Shown here in pieces: positions 1 to 8,261 of a stretch of DNA of 64,000 nucleotides (the first letter of the stretch is position 1; each line of letters begins with the position of its first letter). The notes beneath the pieces were generated by a model. The model was not told the origin of the DNA. It worked only from the letters and a program-made list of their open reading frames with translations, and did no database searches. Position numbers and translations under genes: made by a program. Source of the stretch: Methylotenera_A sp046594915 (GTDB taxonomy: Bacteria > Pseudomonadota > Gammaproteobacteria > Burkholderiales > Methylophilaceae); assembly GCA_046594915.1 (NCBI GenBank), contig JBKJRC010000006.1, positions 1 through 64,000 on the forward strand, in the 5' to 3' direction.

Positions 1-69
1 AAGATTTTCTGAGTGATACGGCGAAATGGCATGCCTAGGCACTCTTAACAACTCTCAAAGGAGAAAAAA

Positions 70-267
70 ATGCCAAAAATGAAAACAAAGAGCAGCGCCA
101 AAAAGCGCTTTAAGTTCTTAGGCAACGGTAAAGTGAAACGTACACATTCACATTTGCGTCATATCCTAACCAAAAAAACCACTAAGCAAAAACGTAAGCT
201 ACGTGGCACTTCGATCATCTCACCAACTGACGTCAAGCGCGTACGCGCCATGATGCCAACACAATAA
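70..267 (+). CDS. rpmI: 50S ribosomal protein L35
   Basis: This is ribosomal protein L35, a small basic component of the large subunit. The 65-residue product has the usual family length, the typical start MPKMKTKSSAKKRFK and a Lys/Arg-rich body. A strong Shine-Dalgarno AAGGAG lies at 58-63, seven bases before the ATG. It is followed after 10 bp by rplT, the standard L35-L20 pair. In E. coli this pair is preceded by infC and controlled by L20 binding the leader. The 69 bases before this gene contain no recognisable end of infC, so infC, if adjacent, ends to the left of the window. Confidence 0.98.
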   Translation: MPKMKTKSSAKKRFKFLGNGKVKRTHSHLRHILTKKTTKQKRKLRGTSIISPTDVKRVRAMMPTQ

Positions 268-277
268 GGAGCGTGAC

Positions 278-637
278 ATGTCAAGAGTAAAACGTGGTGT
301 CATCGCTCGCGCAAGACACAAAAAAGTATTAAACGCCGCTAAAGGTTATCGCGGCCGTCGTAAAAACGTGTATCGCGTTGCTAAACAAGCGGTCATGAAA
401 GCGGGCCAATACGCTTACCGCGATCGTCGTCAGAAAAAACGTCAATTCCGTACCTTATGGATTGCACGTATCAACGCTGGCGCACGTGAGTTAGGTTTAA
501 CTTACAGCCGCTTTATGAATGGCTTGAAAAAAGCTTCTATTGAAGTGGATCGCAAAGTATTAGCGGACCTAGCAGTATTTGATAAAGCGGCATTTGCACA
601 ATTTGTTGAGTTGGCTAAAAATGGCCTAGCTGCTTAA
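278..637 (+). CDS. rplT: 50S ribosomal protein L20
   Basis: This is ribosomal protein L20, a large-subunit assembly protein that binds 23S rRNA and, in E. coli, represses its own operon. The 119-residue length is normal. The N-terminus MSRVKRGVIARARHKKVL and the segment GYRGRRKNVYR are family hallmarks. An AAGGAG ribosome binding site at 266-271 overlaps the rpmI stop codon, so the two are very likely translated from one transcript. The gene is followed 25 bp later by a strong intrinsic terminator, which ends this transcription unit before pheS. Confidence 0.98.
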   Translation: MSRVKRGVIARARHKKVLNAAKGYRGRRKNVYRVAKQAVMKAGQYAYRDRRQKKRQFRTLWIARINAGARELGLTYSRFMNGLKKASIEVDRKVLADLAVFDKAAFAQFVELAKNGLAA

Positions 638-662
638 GAGTTGCTTACATAATTTGCAAATT

Positions 663-690
663 AAAAAAAGAGGCTACGGCCTCTTTTTTT
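663..690 (+). terminator. Rho-independent terminator after rplT
   Basis: A perfect 12-bp stem pairs 663-674 with 679-690 around a C(TACG)G tetraloop of the stable UNCG class. The 3' arm ends in seven T. It separates rpmI-rplT from pheST. It could also act as an attenuator for readthrough into pheS, but no Phe-rich leader peptide is visible. Confidence 0.93.
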
Positions 691-797
691 ATGGCTCGAT
701 AATTAATGACCAAATAATTTGTTATTTAATAAAAATATTTATTCATAATCAATCAGTTAAACATCAACAAACACATTACTTTAAGTTAAAATATCGT

Positions 798-1796
798 ATG
801 ATCAATTTAGAACATCTCATATCAGAATCGTTTTCTGACTTTAATGCATGTAATGACATGCCCGCGTTAGAAAATGCTAAAGCTAAATATTTAGGCAAAA
901 CTGGCGCATTAACGGATGCGCTAAAAGGCCTGGGTAAGCTATCCAATGAAGATCGACCAGCCGCAGGTGCCGCAATAAATGTGGTTAAGCAAGCGGTTGA
1001 AGCTGCGTTAAATGCACGCCGCGAGGCGATTTTAAATGCTGAGCAAGCTAAACAATTGGCTGCTGAATCATTGGATGTGACTTTACCTGCTCGTTCACAA
1101 TCACAAGGTGGCTTGCATCCAGTGACTTTAACTTTACGGCGTATTGAAGAGCTGTTCCATTCGATTGGCTTTGAAGTGGCGACTGGACCAGAAATTGAAA
1201 CCGATTTCTATAATTTTACTGCGCTGAATATTCCGGAAAATCATCCAGCGCGTGCTATGCACGATACGTTTTATGTAGATGAAAGCAATGTTTTAAGAAC
1301 ACATACATCGCCTGTGCAAATCCACTATATGGAAAATGCGCTAAAAAATAATCAGTCACCACCTTTAAAAATTATTGCGCCTGGTCGTGTGTATCGAGTG
1401 GATTCAGACGCAACGCATTCTCCGATGTTTCATCAGGTAGAAGGCTTGTGGGTGGATGAAAATATCAGCTTTGCAAATCTCAAGGGAGTCGTTCAGGATT
1501 TCTTGCAGAAATTCTTTGAACGTGATGATTTAACCGTGCGATTCAGACCTTCATTTTTCCCCTTTACAGAGCCTTCTGCCGAAATGGACATGAGCTGGAA
1601 TGGCGGTTGGTTGGAGATTGGTGGCTGCGGCATGGTGCATCCTGAAGTATTCAAACACGTGAATATCGATAGTGAAAAATATCGTGGCTTCGCTTTTGGC
1701 TTGGGCGTAGAACGCTTGGCGATGTTGCGCTACGGTGTCAATGATTTACGCCATTTCTTTAATAATGATTTACGTTTTTTATCGCAATTTAAATAG
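798..1796 (+). CDS. pheS: Phenylalanyl-tRNA synthetase alpha subunit
   Basis: This is the catalytic alpha subunit of the alpha2beta2 phenylalanyl-tRNA synthetase, which charges tRNA-Phe in the cytoplasm. The protein has 332 residues, the usual size, with an N-terminal coiled-coil arm. Class II motif 2 is visible as PGRVYRVDSDATHSPMFHQ and motif 3 as GFAFGLGVERLAMLRYG near the C-terminus. The open frame continues upstream to a TTG at 654, but that extension would run through the rplT terminator. The ATG at 798, giving MINLEHLISESF, is therefore chosen. Its Shine-Dalgarno is weak. pheT follows after 15 bp. Confidence 0.97.
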   Translation: MINLEHLISESFSDFNACNDMPALENAKAKYLGKTGALTDALKGLGKLSNEDRPAAGAAINVVKQAVEAALNARREAILNAEQAKQLAAESLDVTLPARSQSQGGLHPVTLTLRRIEELFHSIGFEVATGPEIETDFYNFTALNIPENHPARAMHDTFYVDESNVLRTHTSPVQIHYMENALKNNQSPPLKIIAPGRVYRVDSDATHSPMFHQVEGLWVDENISFANLKGVVQDFLQKFFERDDLTVRFRPSFFPFTEPSAEMDMSWNGGWLEIGGCGMVHPEVFKHVNIDSEKYRGFAFGLGVERLAMLRYGVNDLRHFFNNDLRFLSQFK

Positions 1797-1811
1797 TTAA
1801 TCTTTAAAAAT

Positions 1812-4181
1812 ATGCAATTTTCAGAAAACTGGTTACGCACTTTTGTTAATCCCGCCATTTCATCATTAGAGCTTAGTCACGCGCTGACAATGGCAGGGCT
1901 TGAAGTGGAAGAAATGACGCCTGTTGCGCCTGCGTTTGGTAACATTGTGATTGGCGAAATTGTTGAAGCGCTTAAGCATCCTGATGCAGATCGATTGCAA
2001 GTTTGCAAAGTCAATATTGCCAAGGATGGTGCAGAAAGCGAAATTCTGCAGATTGTCTGTGGGGCAAGTAACGCGAGAGTAGGCTTAAAAGTGCCGTGTG
2101 CTTTGGTTGGCGCAGAGCTACCAAGTATCAGTATCAAAGCGGCAAAAGTACGCGGTGTAGAGTCTTTTGGCATGCTATGTTCTGCCAAAGAACTCGGATT
2201 AGCAACTGAGGCAACCGGTTTATTAGAGTTGCCAAGTGACGCGCCAATCGGCCAGGATATTCGCCAATATTTAGACCTAAATGATCACGCATTAACCTTA
2301 AAACTTACCCCGAATCGTGCCGATTGTTTAAGTATTTTAGGCATTGCACGCGATGTGGCCGCCATTACAAGCGCACCAATCACATTGCCAGTTTTTAAGT
2401 CGGTGGCTATTGAAAGCGCTAAATCACAAACAGTGACTGTGCGCGTAAGCGAGGCTTGTCCTGCCTATTATGGGCGCGTGATTGAAGCTGTAAATGCACA
2501 GGCCAAAACACCAGATTGGATGATTCGCAATCTTGAGCGCAGCGGTGTGCGCAGCATTAGTGCGATTGTGGATATTACCAATTATGTATTATTGGAACTC
2601 GGTCAGCCCATGCATGCGTTTGATTTGGCAACGTTAAGCGGTGAAGTTAACGTGCGATTTGCATTAGAAAATGAGCAAATTAAGCTATTAAATGATACGC
2701 AAGTTAAGTTAGCCAGCGACGATTTAGTCATTGCAGACAGTAGTGGCGCGATTGCTTTAGCGGGCATTATGGGCGGCGAGCCAACATCGGTAACCGATGC
2801 AACAACGGCAATATTTTTAGAAAGTGCGTTTTTTACACCTGATACGATTGCTGGCAAAGCGCGTCGATTAGGTTTAAGCACCGATTCGTCTTACCGTTTT
2901 GAACGTGGTGTGGATTTTGGCAATACCAACAATGCGCTGGAACGTGCAACTGCTTTAGTGCTTGAAATTTGTGGTGGTAAAGCGGGTGAGACAACAGCAG
3001 TAATCAATGCATTGCCTGCGCGCAAAACCGTGCATTTGCGCTACGCAAGATTATTATCGGTATTGGGTATTAGCATACCGCATGCAACGGTTGGAACACT
3101 ATTATCACAGCTGGGTTTCGAGTTTAGTGTAGATGGAGATGTGTTCGCTGTGCAAGCGCCAACGTATCGTTTTGATATTGCGATTGAAGAAGATTTAATC
3201 GAAGAAATCGCACGCTTGCACGGCTACGATAAGATTCCTGCCCTCACGCCGACGGCAAGTTTGAGTATGTTGCCTGCCGCTGAAGCGACATTAAATCAGA
3301 CTTGGTTACGCGATACACTACAAATGCAGGGTTACCAGGAAGTCATCACATACAGTTTTGTAGACGAAAGCTGGGAGCGCGATTTATTAGGCAATACCAA
3401 TCCGATTAAACTGAAAAATCCTATCGCCAGTAATTTAAGTGTGATGCGCAGCAGTTTGTGGGGCGGGTTGCTGGATACGCTCACTTACAATCTCAATCGC
3501 AAGCAAGCGCGTGCGCTGTTGTTTGAAGTGGGCAGTAGCTATCATCAATCGCAACAAGGTTCTTACACTGAAACATTGCGTGTTGCAGGTTTGTTTCATG
3601 GTGATTTTCAACCAGAACAGTGGGGTGCACCCACAAAAGAGGTGGATTTTTACGATATAAAAGCCACTATTAATACCTTAACGCATGCAAATGCGCAATA
3701 TCGCGCAGAGACGCACGGCGCTTTGCATCCAGGTCAGACTGCACGTATTTATCTTGAAGGCAAGCCTATTGGCTGGCTGGGTAAATTGCATCCTAAATGG
3801 CAGCAACATTACAATTTAACCCAAAATACCTTTTTATTTGAAATAGAAGCGTTGCCTTTACTGCAAAAGCCGATTGCAAGTTATGCAGAAGTACCAAAAA
3901 CGCTGGCAATACGACGTGATTTAGCGGTGATTGTGGATGCGGAATTGCCTGTTCAGCAAATATTTGATGCAATTACTAAAGCAGATATTAAATTGGTGAC
4001 ACTAGTGCAACTGTTTGATATATATCAAGGAAAAGGTATTCCTGACAACAAAAAAAGCCTTGCTTTATCGGTACTTATGCAAGATACTCATAAAACTTTG
4101 GTGGATGCTGAAGCGGAAGTTGCAATGGCAGAATTGCTAAAATTATTACAAAATCAATTTGCTGCTAGTTTGCGTCATTAA
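1812..4181 (+). CDS. pheT: Phenylalanyl-tRNA synthetase beta subunit
   Basis: This is the beta subunit of phenylalanyl-tRNA synthetase, which binds tRNA and carries the editing activity. The 789-residue length fits the bacterial family. In order it has the start MQFSENWLRTFVNP, an EMAPII-like tRNA-binding fold at about residues 40-150, the B3/B4 editing region in the middle, a B5 DNA-binding-like domain, a catalytically inactive class II-like core, and a C-terminal FDX-ACB domain (AIRRDLAVIVD onward). It lies 15 bp after pheS and shares its operon. ihfA follows 63 bp downstream, as in many proteobacteria. Confidence 0.97.
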   Translation: MQFSENWLRTFVNPAISSLELSHALTMAGLEVEEMTPVAPAFGNIVIGEIVEALKHPDADRLQVCKVNIAKDGAESEILQIVCGASNARVGLKVPCALVGAELPSISIKAAKVRGVESFGMLCSAKELGLATEATGLLELPSDAPIGQDIRQYLDLNDHALTLKLTPNRADCLSILGIARDVAAITSAPITLPVFKSVAIESAKSQTVTVRVSEACPAYYGRVIEAVNAQAKTPDWMIRNLERSGVRSISAIVDITNYVLLELGQPMHAFDLATLSGEVNVRFALENEQIKLLNDTQVKLASDDLVIADSSGAIALAGIMGGEPTSVTDATTAIFLESAFFTPDTIAGKARRLGLSTDSSYRFERGVDFGNTNNALERATALVLEICGGKAGETTAVINALPARKTVHLRYARLLSVLGISIPHATVGTLLSQLGFEFSVDGDVFAVQAPTYRFDIAIEEDLIEEIARLHGYDKIPALTPTASLSMLPAAEATLNQTWLRDTLQMQGYQEVITYSFVDESWERDLLGNTNPIKLKNPIASNLSVMRSSLWGGLLDTLTYNLNRKQARALLFEVGSSYHQSQQGSYTETLRVAGLFHGDFQPEQWGAPTKEVDFYDIKATINTLTHANAQYRAETHGALHPGQTARIYLEGKPIGWLGKLHPKWQQHYNLTQNTFLFEIEALPLLQKPIASYAEVPKTLAIRRDLAVIVDAELPVQQIFDAITKADIKLVTLVQLFDIYQGKGIPDNKKSLALSVLMQDTHKTLVDAEAEVAMAELLKLLQNQFAASLRH

Positions 4182-4244
4182 GCTGCTAGATTAAATCACC
4201 AACGGTAAGAAGTTAATTAATAAAAAGATGTTCAGGGAGAATGT

Positions 4245-4535
4245 ATGACCTTAACCAAGGCTGATTTAGCCGATTTGTTATTTGAGCAAGTGGGCTTAAA
4301 TAAGCGTGAGGCAAAAGATATGGTAGAAGCATTTTTTGAAGAAGTACGCACGGCATTAGAAACTGGCGATAGCGTTAAGTTATCCGGTTTTGGTAATTTT
4401 GAATTGCGTAAAAAATCAGAACGTCCAGGCCGCAACCCAAAAACGGGTGAAGAAATACCCATTACGGCGCGTCGTGTAGTGACTTTTCATGCCAGTCAAA
4501 AATTAAAAAGTAAAGTAGAAGAGCATTACGCTTAA
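4245..4535 (+). CDS. ihfA: Integration host factor subunit alpha
   Basis: This is the alpha subunit of IHF, a sequence-specific DNA-bending heterodimer used in recombination, replication and transcription. The 96-residue protein shows the HU/IHF fold: an N-terminal helical dimer region (TKADLADLLFEQVGLNKREA), then LSGFGNFELRKK, and the beta-arm GRNPKTGEEIPI whose proline intercalates DNA. Choice of alpha rather than beta or HU rests on length, sequence and its place after pheT. A GGGAG site precedes the ATG at a good distance. The MerR-type gene follows 38 bp later. Confidence 0.95.
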   Translation: MTLTKADLADLLFEQVGLNKREAKDMVEAFFEEVRTALETGDSVKLSGFGNFELRKKSERPGRNPKTGEEIPITARRVVTFHASQKLKSKVEEHYA

Positions 4536-4573
4536 CTGGCCTTCACTTAAATTATTTACTTGATGCAAAATAA

Positions 4574-4987
4574 ATGATGCTAGATTCAACACCTAAAGTG
4601 CAATTACCACCTATACCGGCCAAACGTTATTTTACAATTGGTGAAGTGAGCGAGTTGTGCGGCGTAAAACCGCACGTATTGCGTTATTGGGAACAGGAAT
4701 TTACCCAGCTTAAGCCGGTTAAACGTAGGGGAAACCGTCGCTATTACCAGCATCATGAAGTATTGTTAATCCGTAAAATCCGCGAGTTATTGTATGAGCA
4801 AGGCTTTACAATCAGCGGCGCGCGTAATCGCTTAGATGGTGCTGAGCTTAAAGTTGAAGCCGTATTGCCAATTTCACAAGTGAGCGCAGCAACTGCAGCG
4901 CAAAAACAAAACGATCTATATGCAGATTTTGACTTAATATTGTTCAAAAAAGAAATACGTTCAGTGATTCAATTGTTACGTACTTAA
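4574..4987 (+). CDS. MerR-family transcriptional regulator
   Basis: This is a 137-residue regulator of the MerR superfamily, of the type often found directly after ihfA. The N-terminal winged helix-turn-helix is clear: RYFTIGEVSELCGVKPHVLR, then YWEQEFTQLKP and the wing KRRGNRRYYQHHEV at about residues 20-60. A short helical region follows, ending QLLRT. There is no cysteine-rich metal-binding loop like that of MerR, ZntR or CueR, so metal sensing is unlikely. The effector and targets are unknown. Two ATGs (4574 and 4577) could start it. A terminator lies 38 bp after the stop. Confidence 0.9.
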   Translation: MMLDSTPKVQLPPIPAKRYFTIGEVSELCGVKPHVLRYWEQEFTQLKPVKRRGNRRYYQHHEVLLIRKIRELLYEQGFTISGARNRLDGAELKVEAVLPISQVSAATAAQKQNDLYADFDLILFKKEIRSVIQLLRT

Positions 4988-5024
4988 TCCTACCTACGTC
5001 TAAGTTGTTGGAACAGGACACTGA

Positions 5025-5059
5025 AATAAGGCCGCTTTTAAAGTGGCTTTATTTTTTTC
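5025..5059 (+). terminator. Rho-independent terminator after the merR-type gene
   Basis: A 13-bp stem with two G-U pairs (5025-5037 with 5041-5053, loop TTA) is followed by a T-run to 5058. It ends the pheST-ihfA-merR transcription unit. Confidence 0.85.
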
Positions 5060-5144
5060 AACAAACCGCATCAGGTCAATTTTAGTTAACACAATTATTA
5101 CGTTAATTTCTTGATAAAGTTTATTGCGAGGTGCGTTAAATCGC

Positions 5145-5173
5145 TTTTGAAGCTATGTGTAATTGTTTATAAT
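5145..5173 (+). promoter_or_regulatory. Promoter of tRNA-Pro
   Basis: A perfect -10 box TATAAT at 5168-5173 lies 17 bp after a partial -35 TTTTGA at 5145-5150. Predicted initiation is near 5180, about 25 bp before the mature tRNA. It fits a sigma-70 promoter for the tRNA. Confidence 0.65.
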
Positions 5174-5205
5174 GCTAGCTCACTACAGATAATAGTAGTG
5201 CGGTT

Positions 5206-5282
5206 CGGGGCATAGCGCAGCCTGGTAGCGTACATGCCTGGGGGGCATGGGGTCGCAAGTTCGAATCTTGCTGTCCCGACCA
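5206..5282 (+). tRNA. tRNA-Pro, anticodon GGG
   Basis: A complete 77-nt cloverleaf is drawn from the sequence. The acceptor CGGGGCA (5206-5212) pairs with TGTCCCG (5272-5278) with one G-U pair. The anticodon stem CATGC/GCATG (5233-5237 and 5245-5249) holds loop CTGGGGG with anticodon GGG at 5240-5242. The T arm is GCAAG-TTCGAAT-CTTGC. The discriminator A is at 5279 and CCA is encoded at 5280-5282. GGG reads CCC and CCU proline codons. It stands alone, with its own promoter and terminator. Confidence 0.97.
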
Positions 5283-5297
5283 ATAATGTTAGAAAAT

Positions 5298-5321
5298 GCA
5301 CAAGCGATTGTGCTTTTTTTT
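5298..5321 (+). terminator. Terminator after tRNA-Pro
   Basis: Stem GCACAA/TTGTGC (5298-5303 and 5308-5313) with a GCGA tetraloop, followed by eight T at 5314-5321. Confidence 0.9.
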
Positions 5322-5356
5322 CATCTATAATTCTTATTAACCAATAAGGATTTAAT

Positions 5357-7024
5357 ATGCACATTCAAACCGTCCAAACTCAAGCTTTTTTAGATCAAAA
5401 ACCTGGCACTTCGGGCTTACGTAAAAAAGTGAACGTGTTTCAGCAACCACATTATCTTGAAAACTTTGTGCAAAGTATCTTTGATACACTCACAATTAAA
5501 GCAGGCGCTGCCCTAACATTGGGCGGCGATGGGCGTTTTTATAATAAAACTGCCATTCAAACCATTATTAAAATGGCCGCAGCCAATGGCTTTGCAAAAG
5601 TGATTGTGGGGCAGGGCGGTATTTTATCGACGCCCGCAGCCTCGCATATCATTCGGCATTTTCAAACATTTGGCGGTATTATTTTGTCGGCCAGCCACAA
5701 CCCGGCAGGGCCTACGGAAGATTTTGGCATTAAGTACAACACCGCCAACGGCGGGCCAGCGCCAGAGAAAATTACCGATGCTATTTTTGCTAAAAGTAAA
5801 ATCATCACGCAATACAAAATAGCCGACTTTTCAGATGTAGATTTGGACACAATTGCTGAAACACGACCAAATAATTTAAGTGAAAATTTTAGCGTGCAAG
5901 TGATTAATGCGGTGTGCGATTATGCCGATTTAATGGCGCAACTATTTGATTTTTCAGCAATAAAATCGTTACTGCAATCAGGCTTTAAGATTAAATTTGA
6001 TGCGATGCATGCGGTCACTGGGCCTTACGCGCAAGAAATTTTAGTCAATCGTTTGGATGCGCCCGCCAGCAGTTTGATGAATTGCGAAGTGTCTGAGACA
6101 TTTGGCGGCGGGCATCCTGACCCTAATTTGACGTATGCGCATGAGTTGGTGGATGTTCTTTATACACAAGACCACACTGCACCCGATTTTGGCGCAGCAT
6201 CGGATGGCGATGGCGATCGCAACATGATTTTAGGTAAGGGTTTTTTCGTAACGCCATCGGATAGCTTGGCGATTATTGCTGCCAATGCCCAGCTGATTCC
6301 AGCTTACACGCAAGGTTTGGCGGGCGTTGCGCGCTCTATGCCGACAAGCGGTGCGGTAGATAGAGTGGCGGCTGCGCTGAATATTCCCTGTTATGAAACG
6401 CCAACCGGCTGGAAATTCTTTGGCAATTTAATGGACGCTGGCAAAGTGACTTTGTGTGGTGAGGAAAGTTTTGGCACTGGTAGCAATCATGTGCGCGAAA
6501 AAGATGGTTTATGGGCAGTATTGTGCTGGCTGAATATTATCGCTGCCAAAACCAATTTGATGGGTGCAACCCAAAGCGTAGAGGCGATTGTAAAAGCGCA
6601 TTGGGCGAAATACGGCCGCAATGTGTATTCGCGCCATGATTATGAGGCGATTCCAACTGATGCTGCCAGTGGCGTGATGGCGCATATTAAGGCGCAATTT
6701 GCGGTTTTGCCTAATCAGATTTTTGGTCGATATACGGTTAATACTTGCGATGATTTTAGTTATACCGACCCGATTGATGGCTCAATCAGCACAGGGCAAG
6801 GCATTCGCATTTTGTTTAAATGTGGTTCGCGCATTGTGTTCCGATTGTCTGGCACAGGCACAGAAGGCGCAACGCTGCGTATTTATTTAGAGGCGTATGA
6901 ACCCGATGTGAGCAATCATCATTTAGATGCGCAAGTTGCATTGGCGCAGATGATACAAATTGCCTTGCAGATCTCGCAATTAAGGCAACGCACCAAACGC
7001 GATACGCCAACGGTCATTACTTAA
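5357..7024 (+). CDS. pgm: Phosphoglucomutase (alpha-D-glucose phosphate-specific)
   Basis: This enzyme interconverts glucose-1-phosphate and glucose-6-phosphate, linking glycogen and nucleotide-sugar synthesis to central metabolism. The 555-residue length matches the eukaryote-like Pgm family. Visible motifs are the phosphoserine loop SASHNPAGPTEDFGIKYN, the metal loop SDGDGDRNMI, the sugar-specificity loop GEESFGTGSNH and the phosphate-binding end RLSGTGTEGATLRIY. The site AAGGA at 5346-5350 precedes the ATG. It is a separate monocistronic gene between the tRNA and a bidirectional-looking terminator. A second, AlgC-type mutase is encoded nearby on the other strand. Confidence 0.95.
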   Translation: MHIQTVQTQAFLDQKPGTSGLRKKVNVFQQPHYLENFVQSIFDTLTIKAGAALTLGGDGRFYNKTAIQTIIKMAAANGFAKVIVGQGGILSTPAASHIIRHFQTFGGIILSASHNPAGPTEDFGIKYNTANGGPAPEKITDAIFAKSKIITQYKIADFSDVDLDTIAETRPNNLSENFSVQVINAVCDYADLMAQLFDFSAIKSLLQSGFKIKFDAMHAVTGPYAQEILVNRLDAPASSLMNCEVSETFGGGHPDPNLTYAHELVDVLYTQDHTAPDFGAASDGDGDRNMILGKGFFVTPSDSLAIIAANAQLIPAYTQGLAGVARSMPTSGAVDRVAAALNIPCYETPTGWKFFGNLMDAGKVTLCGEESFGTGSNHVREKDGLWAVLCWLNIIAAKTNLMGATQSVEAIVKAHWAKYGRNVYSRHDYEAIPTDAASGVMAHIKAQFAVLPNQIFGRYTVNTCDDFSYTDPIDGSISTGQGIRILFKCGSRIVFRLSGTGTEGATLRIYLEAYEPDVSNHHLDAQVALAQMIQIALQISQLRQRTKRDTPTVIT

Positions 7025-7039
7025 CCCGTTTTAAAGTGC

Positions 7040-7069
7040 AAAAAAGCCAGCAGATTTGCTGGCTTTTTT
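7040..7069. terminator. Terminator shared by pgm and the convergent EF-hand gene
   Basis: Stem GCCAGCA/TGCTGGC (7046-7052 and 7057-7063, loop GATT) is flanked by six A and six T, so it can work in both directions between two convergent genes. Confidence 0.88.
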
Positions 7070-7116
7070 ATTGCTGATGATTGAGTTAACTTAATCGCAA
7101 TTATCTGTTGAAATAA

Positions 7117-7605
7117 TTATCTAGTACCACCAACAATTTTTGCTACCCATTCCTGTGCGTCAATTTCACCATCGGCTGATTTATCTTGCATGCCGAACAC
7201 ATTTTTGTGATGTGCTAAAAATTCGGCACGTGTCACAAGGTGATCATTATCGGTGTCCATCACCTTCATCATTTTTAATGAACGTAATTCGCGGCTATAA
7301 CCACCAGTTGTTAAAGACAGTTTAGAATTTTTGGTTGGGCCAGCCCACTCTTTTGCGTCTAGTGAGTCGTCATCATCTTTGTTTAATGCATCAAATATGC
7401 TGTTGTAATAACTATCGGCTTCAGCGGCCGACACCATATGGTTGCCATCCGCATCCAACATTTTCATCATTTCCATTTTTTGTAACTGGCGCGCATAACC
7501 ACCTGTGCCTACCATTGCATCGGCCGCAAAAGTGGGCATGGATAAAGCAAGTGCAGAAATTAATAAGCCAGTACTTAGTGCTAATTTTTTAAACTGTGAA
7601 GTCAT
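7117..7605 (-). CDS. Exported EF-hand calcium-binding protein
   Basis: This is a predicted periplasmic or secreted calcium-binding protein of 162 residues. The start at 7605 is chosen because AGGAG lies just upstream and the product begins with a signal peptide (MTSQFKKLALSTGLLISALA, cleavage after TFA-A near residue 27). An upstream frame to 7662 is probably not translated. Four 12-residue EF loops are visible: 51-62 (DADGNHMVSAAE), 75-86 (NKDDDDSLDAKE), 117-128 (DTDNDHLVTRAE) and 141-152 (DKSADGEIDAQE), each ending in the Glu of the -z position. They form two copies of one module, each introduced by GGYARQLQ or GGYSRELR. Function is unknown. Confidence 0.85.
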   Translation of the reverse strand: MTSQFKKLALSTGLLISALALSMPTFAADAMVGTGGYARQLQKMEMMKMLDADGNHMVSAAEADSYYNSIFDALNKDDDDSLDAKEWAGPTKNSKLSLTTGGYSRELRSLKMMKVMDTDNDHLVTRAEFLAHHKNVFGMQDKSADGEIDAQEWVAKIVGGTR

Positions 7606-7743
7606 TTTGAATCTCCTAAAATTGGTTGTAAATTTGTGAGTATTGTGTTTATTCACTCGCAACCATTAGTCATGCATGATTCAATATTACTTACAGTTTT
7701 TTAGAAAATTGTTATTAAGTTTAATAAAATCCATTAGTTAAAA

Positions 7744-8220
7744 TTATTCAACCTGCTTAATCGTCATTTGGTTTTTAAATAAACGTACATCCATGCGGCC
7801 CAAATAACTCATGCCAAGCAACACGTCGCCATCTAAACCTGGCGCAATCATGGCGGAAACATTGTGCGCTTCAACGCCACCCACTTTTACCGATTCTAAA
7901 CGCACCATATAACCGACGCTATCGCCGTTAGCGGTATTGGTGCGTACTGCGGCCAAACTTTTGAGCTGTAATTTATCGGCCACTGCTTGCGATATGGCAA
8001 CGCCCGTTGCCCCAGTATCGACCAATACGTTGACTTTTTGGTTGTTAATCAACGCTTCGGCGCGATAGTGACCGTCTAAACCGCGTTGCAAAACAACTTC
8101 GCGGGCATCATCACCCAGCCGCCACATTTTGTTGGGGTTTTGAATATTATCGACCAGATAATAAATGCCCAGCACCAGACTTAACCATACGATGATGTAA
8201 ATAACTGCATTGCGCGACAT
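7744..8220 (-). CDS. Membrane-anchored retropepsin-like aspartic protease
   Basis: This is a 158-residue member of the clan AA aspartic protease family found in proteobacteria. It has one N-terminal membrane helix (AVIYIIVWLSLVLGIYYLV, about residues 5-23), so the domain probably faces the periplasm. The catalytic triad motif is VLVDTGATGVAIS, with Asp68, Thr69 and Gly70. A second conserved stretch is GDVLLGMSYLGRMDV near the C-terminus. Such single-domain proteases work as homodimers. The substrate is unknown. It follows the mutase gene on the same strand after about 40 bp. Confidence 0.85.
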   Translation of the reverse strand: MSRNAVIYIIVWLSLVLGIYYLVDNIQNPNKMWRLGDDAREVVLQRGLDGHYRAEALINNQKVNVLVDTGATGVAISQAVADKLQLKSLAAVRTNTANGDSVGYMVRLESVKVGGVEAHNVSAMIAPGLDGDVLLGMSYLGRMDVRLFKNQMTIKQVE

Positions 8221-8261
8221 ATTAGTAACTTAAGTTAACACTAAAAATGCAGCAACTTTTG

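Noticed and set aside
1..69. End of infC before rpmI
   Set aside because: None of the three plus-strand frames gives a recognisable IF3 C-terminus, so the gene, if adjacent, ends outside the window.
654..797. 48-residue N-terminal extension of PheS
   Set aside because: It would start inside the terminator region after rplT and has no counterpart in the family. The ATG at 798 fits better.
639..797. pheM-like attenuator leader for pheST
   Set aside because: A terminator is present, but no short Phe-rich leader peptide with a ribosome site can be found before it.
5167..5364. 65-residue open frame antisense to tRNA-Pro containing ARFELATPCPPGMYATRLRY
   Set aside because: This peptide is the reverse translation of the tRNA and its flanks and is a well-known annotation artefact. 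The tRNA fold is complete on the plus strand.
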